A DNA stretch of 64,000 nt, from the NCBI GenBank assembly GCA_965213885.1, contig OZ243919.1, positions 1 to 64,000 of the forward strand, read 5' to 3'. Numbering within the stretch: position 1 is the stretch's first letter; every line of letters begins with the position of its first letter. A program made the translations under genes and the position numbers. Positions 17,034 to 24,641 of the stretch are shown one piece after another. The notes beneath the pieces are model-generated. The model searched no databases. It was not told where the DNA came from and saw only the letters and a list, made by a program, of their open reading frames with translations. The DNA is from VYFG01 sp965213885 (GTDB taxonomy: Bacteria > Pseudomonadota > Gammaproteobacteria > Arenicellales > Poriferihabitantaceae).

Positions 17034-20000
17034 ATGATGAATCAAGGAACCAACCCATCCTCCCGTCGGCTCCACGGCCATGCACAGGGCCTGGAGACGG
17101 GCCCCATGGCCGGGCAGCGGGGGTTCGTCCTCCTTGGCCTCACCGGCGCGGTTTTCTTCATCTCCCTGGTCCTCGCCGGCTGGGTTTCGAAAGAGGTGGG
17201 CGAGGAGGAAAAGAAACAGGTCGACCTGACCCGGGACGTCATCATCCGGACTGCGGAAGTGCTCTACCAGTATCGCCTGGACAACAGCAACACCTGGCCG
17301 GCGGCCATGTCGGATCTGGTTCCCTACGCGCCCGACCTGGCCGCCAACGCCCGGAATGGGGTGGGGCAGCCCCTGTCCCTGGCCCCGCCGACGCCGGCCA
17401 ATCATCCGACGGATCCCACCGTCATCCGGACGGATCTGCTCAATACGGAACTCGCGGAGAAGGTACGGTCCGAGTTTCCCGGTCAGGCGAGGGCGGGTAC
17501 CGGCTCTACCGTGGAGATCGAGATCCCCATCCCCGGCCACGAGCCGCCGACGCGAGTCCAGGAACTGCTGGTGCGCGACGGCACCCGGGACATGGCCGGA
17601 GATCTCGACATGGGCGGGAACGACATCGACGATGTCGGCAGCTTCCTCATCAACGAACGTCTCATCATCGGCGGCGAGATCCTCGACGTGGATCGCGCCC
17701 GGTTCCTCGTCCAGATGGCGGGATTGAACTGCGGCCCGAACCAGCTGCTCAATATCGCCGGCCACCAGGCGAGCTGCGTGAACTTCAGCCCGACGGATTC
17801 CCGCCCGGTGCCGCCCCCGGTGGTGCCCCCGTCCGTGCCCGGGGTGTCCATCACGGGGGGCAGCGCGATTGAGGAGGGTGCCCCCGCTGTCTTCACCCTC
17901 ACCCCCACGGTTCCGTTTTCTTCTGCGGTCACAGTCGTGTTGGGGGTCACCGATGACGGCGGGGATTTCGTGGCTGCAGGCGATGAGGGAAGAAAAACCG
18001 TGATGTTCCCCGCCGGGGCTGCATCCGTTACCTGGTCCGTGGGCACTGTGGACGACAGCACGGCGGAATCCGGCGGAAGGGTGACGGTCGAAGTACGGAG
18101 CGGGACCGGGTATGTTCCCTATGCCCCCACGTCCGCGTCCGTCGATGTCAGCGACAACGACGGCGGAACGCCGTCTGTGAAGCCCGTGGTCACCGTCACG
18201 GGGGGCAGTCCCGTCACCGAAGGCGCCGCCGCTGTCTTCACGATCAGTGCCGACAGGGTCTCCGCCGTGTCCATGACCGTCAATCTCGACGTATCGGACG
18301 ACGCCTCGAGCGACTTCCTGGCGTCGTCCCGGGAAGGGCGGAAGACCGTGAGCCTGCCGGCCGGGGACACGAGCGTGCGGTATTCCCTGCGCACCGAGGA
18401 CGACACGGCCGACGAACCCGATGGACGGGTCACCGTCCGGGTGTCCGGTTCCGGCAGCTATACGGCCGGGTCTCCCTCGTCGGCCCATGTCGATGTCAAC
18501 GACAACGATCCGGGGTCGGGGGTTAACCCTGTCATCACCATTAGTGGCGGCAGCGCGATTACCGAGGGTGGTACCGCCTTCTTCACCATCAGTGCCAACA
18601 GATCGTCTACCACGGCCATCACCATCAGCCTGGACGTTTCCGATGATCCGGGTTCCAGTGATTTCCTGGCATCATCCCGGGAAGGGCGGAAGACCGTGAG
18701 CCTGCCGGCCGGGGACACGAGCGTGCGGTATTCCCTACCCACCGTGGATGACACGGCCGACGAACCCGATGGACGGGTCAGCGTGCGGATCGCTACTGCC
18801 AGCAGCTATGCCGTCGGTTCGCCTGCGTCGGCGCACGTCAATGTGACCGACGATGATGCCACTTCAGCGGGCAACCCCGTGATCACCATCACCGGCCGTC
18901 CCGGCTCCATCACCGAGGGCGCCGACGCGGCGTTCACCCTGAGGGCCGACAGGACATCCGCCGCGGCAATATCCATCAATCTGGATGTATCGGATGATGT
19001 CGTGAGCGATTTCCTGGCATCGTCGAGCGAAGGGCGGAAGTCCGTCACGCTGCCCGCTGGCAGGACGACGGTGGGGTACGACCTGCCCACCGAGAATGAC
19101 ACCGTCGACGAATCCAATGGCCGGGTTACCGTCCGGATTGCCCCCTCAAGCGGCTACGCCACGGGAAGCCCCTCGTCCGCATCCATCCGCGTGAACGACA
19201 ACGATACGGCAACCCCGGGCACGCCCAGGATCACCGTCATCGGCGGCGGCCCGGTCGACGAGGGCGGTGACGCTGTGTTTACCGTCCGGTCCGACCGGGT
19301 GCCTGTATCCGACCTCAGCATCAGCCTGGTCGTGTCGGATGACGCCGCGAGCGACTTCCTGGCCCCGTCGAGCGAGGGGCGGAAATCCGTGAGCCTGGCG
19401 GCCGGGGTCACCAGCGTACGGTATCCCGTGCGGACCGAGGATGACACCGTCGACGAGGCCGACGGCAGGGTCGGCGTCCGGGTGATCGGGGCCGCGGGCT
19501 ATACTGCCGGAGTACCTTCTTCCGGTTCGGTCAGTGTGAGTGATAATGATATTGATGACTTATGCCCAAGACCGATAGGCCTGCACCCGGATGCCATCTG
19601 GTCCGGACCCCCTGACTGCGAAAGCAGTTGCGGCCCGGTCCGGGTGCGCAACGTCCTGACGATCGTCAACGACCAGACTACCGGCAGGAGTTGGTACCAG
19701 CTCACCGATATATCCGGGGCGTCCGATTGCCCGGTCGTGAACATCGGAATTGGCGGAAACCGTAGATGGAAGACACGCTGCGATCCGGACTCCCGTGTCG
19801 GGGACTACCTCCGGACCTGCGGGCCATGGCAATCGCAGATCTATATAACGTCCGAAGGGGCATGCGGGGTCGAGTACTGCCTGGCCACGCCCCTGTCCTT
19901 CAACCTGGTCCGTGGCCGCGGACATCTGGCCTCCGTCGCCGGTTCGCTGGAATGTCCCGACCCGGGCGCCACCACCTTCGCCGGCATCGATTTCACCGCT

Positions 20001-20054
20001 TACCGGTGTCGGTATATCCAGCCCGGGGTCAACAACCACTGGACACCCCGCTGA
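17034..20054 (+). CDS. pilV: PilV-like pilus-tip adhesin with five Calx-beta-like repeats
   Basis: A 1006-residue protein. Residues 1-30 form a prepilin leader ending in Gly before FVLLGLTGAVFFISL. The mature +5 residue is Gly instead of Glu, a feature of pilins that cap rather than extend a filament. Residues 31-255 are a PilV-like domain sharing NxVGQP and IPIPGHEP segments with the preceding gene. A Pro linker follows, then five repeats at about 271-377, 386-492, 500-608, 616-724 and 732-840. Each has the Calx-beta-like pattern TEG-x-AVFT, SDD-x-SDFL, EGRK-V-LPAG and DNDxx. Residues 844-1006 form a Cys-rich tip. The likely role is recipient binding during ICE transfer. Confidence 0.8.
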   Translation: MMNQGTNPSSRRLHGHAQGLETGPMAGQRGFVLLGLTGAVFFISLVLAGWVSKEVGEEEKKQVDLTRDVIIRTAEVLYQYRLDNSNTWPAAMSDLVPYAPDLAANARNGVGQPLSLAPPTPANHPTDPTVIRTDLLNTELAEKVRSEFPGQARAGTGSTVEIEIPIPGHEPPTRVQELLVRDGTRDMAGDLDMGGNDIDDVGSFLINERLIIGGEILDVDRARFLVQMAGLNCGPNQLLNIAGHQASCVNFSPTDSRPVPPPVVPPSVPGVSITGGSAIEEGAPAVFTLTPTVPFSSAVTVVLGVTDDGGDFVAAGDEGRKTVMFPAGAASVTWSVGTVDDSTAESGGRVTVEVRSGTGYVPYAPTSASVDVSDNDGGTPSVKPVVTVTGGSPVTEGAAAVFTISADRVSAVSMTVNLDVSDDASSDFLASSREGRKTVSLPAGDTSVRYSLRTEDDTADEPDGRVTVRVSGSGSYTAGSPSSAHVDVNDNDPGSGVNPVITISGGSAITEGGTAFFTISANRSSTTAITISLDVSDDPGSSDFLASSREGRKTVSLPAGDTSVRYSLPTVDDTADEPDGRVSVRIATASSYAVGSPASAHVNVTDDDATSAGNPVITITGRPGSITEGADAAFTLRADRTSAAAISINLDVSDDVVSDFLASSSEGRKSVTLPAGRTTVGYDLPTENDTVDESNGRVTVRIAPSSGYATGSPSSASIRVNDNDTATPGTPRITVIGGGPVDEGGDAVFTVRSDRVPVSDLSISLVVSDDAASDFLAPSSEGRKSVSLAAGVTSVRYPVRTEDDTVDEADGRVGVRVIGAAGYTAGVPSSGSVSVSDNDIDDLCPRPIGLHPDAIWSGPPDCESSCGPVRVRNVLTIVNDQTTGRSWYQLTDISGASDCPVVNIGIGGNRRWKTRCDPDSRVGDYLRTCGPWQSQIYITSEGACGVEYCLATPLSFNLVRGRGHLASVAGSLECPDPGATTFAGIDFTAYRCRYIQPGVNNHWTPR
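17844..19553 (+). repeat. Five tandem Calx-beta-like coding repeats
   Basis: Within the tip-adhesin gene, five units of about 107-115 codons follow each other. Units 2 and 3 are almost identical at the DNA level over about 115 bases (18318-18432 and 18665-18779), whereas units 1, 4 and 5 are more diverged. This points to recent duplication or gene conversion of the middle units and a repeat number that may vary between strains. Confidence 0.85.
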
Positions 20055-20207
20055 GTCCGGCCGGAGGCCTGACTGCACTCCGGTGGGAGTGAAAGTGAAG
20101 GTGTTTGAGAGTGGTGTAGCAATTACTGTGACAGGAAGCTCCCATGGTCCGAACCGAATCAAACCACACGAAACGCCGCAGACGCTCCGCTGAATCCGGC
20201 CGGAGGC
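20048..20207 (+). repeat. Short direct repeat flanking the adhesin/lipoprotein gap
   Basis: CCGCTGAGTCCGGCCGGAGGC at the adhesin stop codon (20048-20068) is repeated with one mismatch at 20187-20207, 45 bases before the lipoprotein start. The core CCGGCCGG is palindromic. The 139-base offset may record a small insertion or duplication. It may also be a short extragenic palindrome. Confidence 0.5.
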
Positions 20208-20251
20208 TCGACCAGGCATCCATCCACTTCTTCACGCCAGATGTATTACAC

Positions 20252-21676
20252 ATGAATCGACTGTCCGCATCCCTGTCCGTCCTTGCCGCCCTGCTGTTGA
20301 CTGCCTGCGGAGGCGGGGGAGGCAGCGGAGGCAGTCCGTCATTCCAATCTCCACCGGAGTCGCGGGAATTCCCCGTGTCCTACGAATTGCCGAAGTACTA
20401 TTCCCGGGGGTATCACGGGGTCGCGCCCGGGTTCGATCGGCGGGACGTCCGGCACATGCCGGTCCTGACCGATGCCGGGGATGCTCTGACTGTCGGCATC
20501 CATTCCGATGCCGGAGACTCGTTGCCCAGAGCAGGTTCCCGGGGCAAGACGGATCTGCGTTACGGCACGCGGGATGATGGGACCAACCGAGAGTTCCTGG
20601 TGCAATTCATTGAACGACTGTATGATGATCGTGGCGGTGCAGTCAGACGATTCGAATCATCGCCCCTGATCCGGGTCGTGGGGCCCTCGACTGGGGCGGA
20701 ACGGGACGACGTGATCCAGGCGGTCCAGGTACTGAATGCGGCGCTGCCGAACGACTGGCAACTGGACGTGGCGTTTTCTCCCGATCGACCACGGCCACCT
20801 CACGGTCAGCACACAATTGCGGCCGGTGAAATCACGATGTCCATCTATGAGGTCCGCGAGGCGCCTGCCGGCTCCGCAGGCGGAATGGCAACAACCGATC
20901 CCAATGCCGGTGATGGCCAGGTGTGGCTGTTGCGTGGGACAAGAGGTATTCCTCCCATCAATGTCATCGCGCACGAGATCATGCATGCGCTGACCGGTGC
21001 GGGGCATCCAAACGAGGCTGCCGACCTGTACGATTCCCATGGCGTCCGGTCGATCATGGATGGAAACCTGATGTTCACCATCGACCGCGAATTCCTGCGT
21101 GTCCTGCACACGCACCTTGACAATGGCGACGATCCCATGGATTTCGGGCCCTGGGACGATACCGCAACGTACATTCACGGAAGCACCGGCCACGCCACCT
21201 TCGGCGTAGCCATCCGCGGAACCCCCGGCAACCGCTACTTCGAGCCCTGGGGCAACGGATGGGATCCGGACCGTCTCGGGTTCGGAGGCGGCTATCCCGG
21301 CCTTCGCGACAACCCCGCCCTGTCCGGCACCGTCGCCTGGAACGGGACCCTGGTCGGGTTCACCCCCGGAGAAAATTCCGTGGTCGGCGACGCCAGGATC
21401 AGCGTGAATATCTCCAGCCTGTCTGGTCAGGCCGACCTCACCGGGCTGGAGCAGTGGGATGCCGGCAGGGCGCCCGGCAGCCCCGGCAGCGGGGACATGT
21501 GGGGCGATGGGGATCTTTCCTACCGGCTCGACATCCACGGAAACCGGTTCCGGGACGGCCCCGGCAGCGCGGACGGCGGAACCCTGACCGGGGCGTTCGT
21601 GGGCCTGAACCACGAGGGGGTCACCGGGACCCTCGAGCGGAGCGATCTCACGGCCGCCTTCGGAGCTTCCAGATAA
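20252..21676 (+). CDS. Lipoprotein with zinc-metalloprotease motif and TbpB-like C-terminus
   Basis: A 474-residue lipoprotein. The lipobox LTAC gives a lipidated Cys at residue 19, followed by a flexible Gly/Ser stretch. Residues 241-252 read HEIMHALTGAGH, a zincin HExxH with a further His, and SIMD near 268 is placed like the Met-turn of metzincins. The spacing to the third His is one residue longer than classic metzincins. The C-terminal 130 residues are Gly-rich beta strands ending GAFVGLNHEGVTGTL then AAFGASR, the closing pattern of TbpB-like (PF01298-type) beta-barrel domains. I infer a surface or outer-membrane protease or binding protein. ATG 20252 was chosen because it places the signal peptide correctly. 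Confidence 0.7.
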   Translation: MNRLSASLSVLAALLLTACGGGGGSGGSPSFQSPPESREFPVSYELPKYYSRGYHGVAPGFDRRDVRHMPVLTDAGDALTVGIHSDAGDSLPRAGSRGKTDLRYGTRDDGTNREFLVQFIERLYDDRGGAVRRFESSPLIRVVGPSTGAERDDVIQAVQVLNAALPNDWQLDVAFSPDRPRPPHGQHTIAAGEITMSIYEVREAPAGSAGGMATTDPNAGDGQVWLLRGTRGIPPINVIAHEIMHALTGAGHPNEAADLYDSHGVRSIMDGNLMFTIDREFLRVLHTHLDNGDDPMDFGPWDDTATYIHGSTGHATFGVAIRGTPGNRYFEPWGNGWDPDRLGFGGGYPGLRDNPALSGTVAWNGTLVGFTPGENSVVGDARISVNISSLSGQADLTGLEQWDAGRAPGSPGSGDMWGDGDLSYRLDIHGNRFRDGPGSADGGTLTGAFVGLNHEGVTGTLERSDLTAAFGASR

Positions 21677-22252
21677 GTTCTACCGCACTTTGTCGGCCCC
21701 GGAGAGGTATTATGTCCGGACTGGTTCACGTCGATTTCGGGGAGGTTTCGCGCCTCCGGGATTCCAGGATGATTCCGCATTGACGAGGCCTGGTATGGTG
21801 GCATGCTGTATGCCTGTTTGCGGCCATTCACCCTTTTGTGGGTACGGGCCTTGCGCAACCGAATGATCAATCGTTCGCCCGGTTCGAACCGACCGGGGTC
21901 TGTGCCGTTGTACTCCCTCGCACCCTTTCAGAACCATCCGGTTTTCCTACCGGAAATCCACCAACACCGGGTGTTGTGCCGGAGAATCAAATCGCCCGGC
22001 ACCTTTCCAGGGCAAGGCGATTTTCCAACGCCTGGTCCTTGCGTTGGATGGCGGCCTCTGTCAGTATCTCCGATGTTGGGATTGATCCATTATTTGTGGT
22101 CGCAACGCCCCCCCCGGGCGTCGGGTTTCCGCCGCTGCCGCTATTCCCTCCACTCTGGCTACGTCCTCATTCCGGGGCAGCGGCAGCGCTGCGTTTCGGG
22201 GTGGAAGAGGGGCAAAGAAAAAAACACGGCATACAGGATCCATCCAGAAATC
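21677..22252. other. Long upstream region of the luxR-type gene
   Basis: No convincing gene lies here. The frame of the LuxR-type protein stays open upstream but without protein-like composition. A perfect 12-base palindrome CGGTTCGAACCG (21880-21891) and the REP-like hairpin at 22025-22047 are present. Either could be a regulatory site. The length (576 bases) suggests complex control or lost DNA. Confidence 0.45.
22025..22064 (+). repeat. REP-like hairpin repeat, copy 2
   Basis: CCAACGC (22025-22031) and GCGTTGG (22041-22047) form a 7-bp stem with a 9-base loop. CCTTGCGTTGGA, five bases and GCCTCTGTCAG (22037-22064) match the minus strand of 10035-10062. It is intergenic and lies about 190 bases before the luxR-type start. 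Confidence 0.5.
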
Positions 22253-23164
22253 ATGGAAAAAATTCCCACCCGGGAGGAGTTGGTGTTCTCCTGGCAGCAG
22301 CAGTACTACTTCAATCGGAACAGCACCCGTACTGCGGTACAAGAGGGTCTGCACCGCCTGATCGAGGATATCCAGCTGGAGCATTTCGCGGTGTTCCTGT
22401 TGCGGATTACCCACGACCGTTCTGCGGACCTCCGTCCCCCCGAGGCGTTCACCAGTTATCCCCGGGCCTGGATCGAATACTATATTCGGCGTTCGTTTTA
22501 CCTGGCGGACCCGATATTCCACGAGGCTCGGCGGACCAACCGCCCTTTCTACTGGGGACTGAACCTGTTTCTGGAGCCCTACTTGCCCCGGCAGCGCAGG
22601 GTGATGGAAGAGGCAAGCGCACATGGCATCCAGTTTGGCTTTGCGATCCCGGTGCACGGACCCCTGGGGTCTTTCGGGGTGTTCATCCTGGCGAATGAGG
22701 ATCCGGTGTGGCTGCGTAGGGTGACGTGCCGGGAACGCGAACGGCTGCATGCGGTGGCCCTGGATATGCATGAATACCTGCTGGAACGTGCGTTGAGGAA
22801 GGTGCGGAAGGTGGAAGATGCGCTGTCGTTGCGCAATCCCGGTCTGTTGCCCCCGCGGGAGCGCGAGGCGCTGCTGTGGACCCTGGAGGGCCATCCGGCG
22901 AAGGCGGTGGGTCTGAGGATGGGATTGACGACATATACGGTGCACCGTTATCTGTCGGATGCCCAGCAGAGGCTGGGATGTGGGACCAAGAACGAGGCGG
23001 CGGTGCGGGCGTACCGCAGCGGGTTGCTGCATGAGAGTCCGTGGACGAACCCGAGGCGGCGCCGACTGCGGCGTCCGGCGACGATCACGATGGGGGAGCC
23101 CGGGGGCCTGAAGATCCGGGGTACGGTGGTGATGGATGGGGACCCGGAAGTCGACGGGGACTGA
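22253..23164 (+). CDS. LuxR-type regulator with autoinducer-binding domain
   Basis: A 303-residue regulator. The N-terminal domain (about 15-175) carries the conserved acyl-homoserine-lactone pocket pattern: a Trp and Tyr in AWIEYYIRR, then ADPIF with the Asp-Pro pair, and a Trp in PFYWG, followed by HGIQFGFAIPVHG. The C-terminal GerE-type helix-turn-helix reads LPPREREALLWTLEGHPAKAV with GLTTYTVHRYL as recognition helix. A basic roughly 45-residue tail after the HTH (RRRRLRRPAT) is unusual. ATG 22253 was chosen because it fits the family start; the long upstream open frame is not protein-like. No luxI-type synthase is in the window, so it could be a solo receptor. Confidence 0.85.
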   Translation: MEKIPTREELVFSWQQQYYFNRNSTRTAVQEGLHRLIEDIQLEHFAVFLLRITHDRSADLRPPEAFTSYPRAWIEYYIRRSFYLADPIFHEARRTNRPFYWGLNLFLEPYLPRQRRVMEEASAHGIQFGFAIPVHGPLGSFGVFILANEDPVWLRRVTCRERERLHAVALDMHEYLLERALRKVRKVEDALSLRNPGLLPPREREALLWTLEGHPAKAVGLRMGLTTYTVHRYLSDAQQRLGCGTKNEAAVRAYRSGLLHESPWTNPRRRRLRRPATITMGEPGGLKIRGTVVMDGDPEVDGD

Positions 23165-23366
23165 GGGGGAGAAGCACACCGCCGGGCGGCGGGGCGGAAT
23201 GTCGGGTTGGAACGAAATCCCCGACCTCGCCGCCTGCCGGGAACTCCCGCCTCCCCGCACTCTCGCTTTCCAAGGCCAGTTCATGGACATTGCTTACAGG
23301 AGACGGTCCATACGAAAATACGGTTGGCATTCCGTGAGGTCTGATGAAGTCACCACGACAGGAGCG

Positions 23367-23996
23367 ATGAATTCGACTGTGATTGGACACGCAGGGATTC
23401 TGTGGGATTACCTGACATCCATCCGAAAGGAAATCCATTGTTCGGCTGTCGTGGTATGTTGCTCCTACGACCTCAGGGTGATGGATTATGCGGTCGATTT
23501 GCTGGAACGGGGCAGGACGGATACCGTTGTCATATCCGGAGACAGGGGTCACTGGACCGGCAAGCTCTGGGACGAGTCTGAATCAGCCGTCTTCCATGAA
23601 CATGCAAGGGACCGTCTCGATGGGTACAGGGTGCTGTTGGAACAAAGGGCAACCAATTTCTCGGAGAACATCCGCTATTCAATCGACCTGCTCAGGCCTG
23701 TTGCAGCGGTGTTGTTCGTCACCAAACCCAATTCACTCTATCGTGTTCACCTGACCGTCCCGATGGTGGACCCGGAAATCCGGTATTCCGTTTCATGTCC
23801 CGGGATTGAATTCCCGGATGGAGTATCGACAGTCGTGGGCCTGATCGGGATCATCAATGAAATGGTGGGTGACGTGGACAGGATCCTGACCTATCCGAAG
23901 CTTGGCTATCAGGTGCCTCATACGCTACCTGATGAAGTCATCCGGTCGTGGGAATTCCTGGTTGAACGGGGATTTGTGGATCACATGCTTGATTAG
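23367..23996 (+). CDS. YdcF/ElyC-like DUF218 protein
   Basis: A 209-residue protein. It has the DUF218 pattern: a hydrophobic strand VVVCCSYDL, TVVISGDRGHW, ESESAVFHEHA, then a conserved LEQRATNFSENIRYS segment (the usual acidic-ATNTxEN motif) and AVLFVTKP. The family includes YdcF, SanA and ElyC, linked to envelope metabolism; the biochemical reaction is uncertain. GGAG precedes ATG 23367 by only 3 bases, and GTG/ATG alternatives lie further upstream in the same frame, so the start is tentative. There is no signal peptide from this start, so it is probably cytosolic like YdcF. Confidence 0.68.
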   Translation: MNSTVIGHAGILWDYLTSIRKEIHCSAVVVCCSYDLRVMDYAVDLLERGRTDTVVISGDRGHWTGKLWDESESAVFHEHARDRLDGYRVLLEQRATNFSENIRYSIDLLRPVAAVLFVTKPNSLYRVHLTVPMVDPEIRYSVSCPGIEFPDGVSTVVGLIGIINEMVGDVDRILTYPKLGYQVPHTLPDEVIRSWEFLVERGFVDHMLD

Positions 23997-24248
23997 AAAC
24001 TCAACCATGGTCTGGCTCGTAACCCGAATCGCAAGCACGGTCCATTCATGTTTCCCCTGGGACAGTCCCTTGATCGAGGGTCGCGCTGTTTTTCCACGAT
24101 GAAGCTGAGCGAATCAGTGCCCGGAATCGCACTGCGCAGCAAAGAGCACAAACGATGCCGGTCAATGGGCCGGAAGTGATAACGATTGTGGGTTGTGAAC
24201 GCGTTGCCTGGACAGGCGGGTACTCTCGGGACGTGGGGAGCGGGTGAC

Positions 24249-24467
24249 TCAGCGCTCCCGGAAGGTGATCCGGCCCTTGGTCAGATCATAGGGTGTCAGC
24301 TGCACGGTCACGGTGTCGCCCCGAAGAATCCGGATGTAATGCTTGCGCATTTTCCCGGAAATGTGGGCGATGATTTCATGTCCGTTTTCCAGCTTTACCC
24401 GGAACTGGGTATTGGGGAGGGACTCGACAACCGTGCCCTCCATTTCGATGCTTTCTTCTTTCGCCAC
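24249..24467 (-). CDS. infA: Translation initiation factor IF-1
   Basis: A 72-residue protein of exactly the usual IF-1 length. It starts MAKEESIEMEGTVVESLPN and contains FRVKLENGHEIIAHISGKMRKHYIRIL and the C-terminal PYDLTKGRI segment of the S1-like OB fold. It binds the 30S A site during initiation. This is a core chromosomal gene and shows that the ICE-like region to its left has given way to backbone DNA. Confidence 0.97.
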   Translation of the reverse strand: MAKEESIEMEGTVVESLPNTQFRVKLENGHEIIAHISGKMRKHYIRILRGDTVTVQLTPYDLTKGRITFRER

Positions 24468-24641
24468 AAAGTGTGCCTGGAATCAGAGAATGCGGAGTGT
24501 AATCAAGTTCGTTCTTGGATTCAAACAAAGTGATGGCCATGTTTTTGATTACGCAGGAGTGGCTACAAGGCATTGGAATTGGCCTGTTACAATTCAGATA
24601 CGTGTCCGACCGTTTGCCAGCCTGATCAGCCACCGATTTCC

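Noticed and set aside
17844..19553. Regular repeats suggested a CRISPR array
   Set aside because: The unit is over 320 bases, in frame with the adhesin gene, and codes for protein domains. There are no short repeats with unique spacers.
20245..20263. Possible type I toxin or attachment site in the gap before the lipoprotein gene
   Set aside because: Only a short direct repeat was found. No tRNA end, integrase gene or matching att sequence is visible in the window.
21880..21891. GGTTCGAACC looked like a tRNA T-loop
   Set aside because: The flanking bases do not form a 5-bp T-stem, and no acceptor or anticodon arm is present. It is a simple 12-base palindrome.
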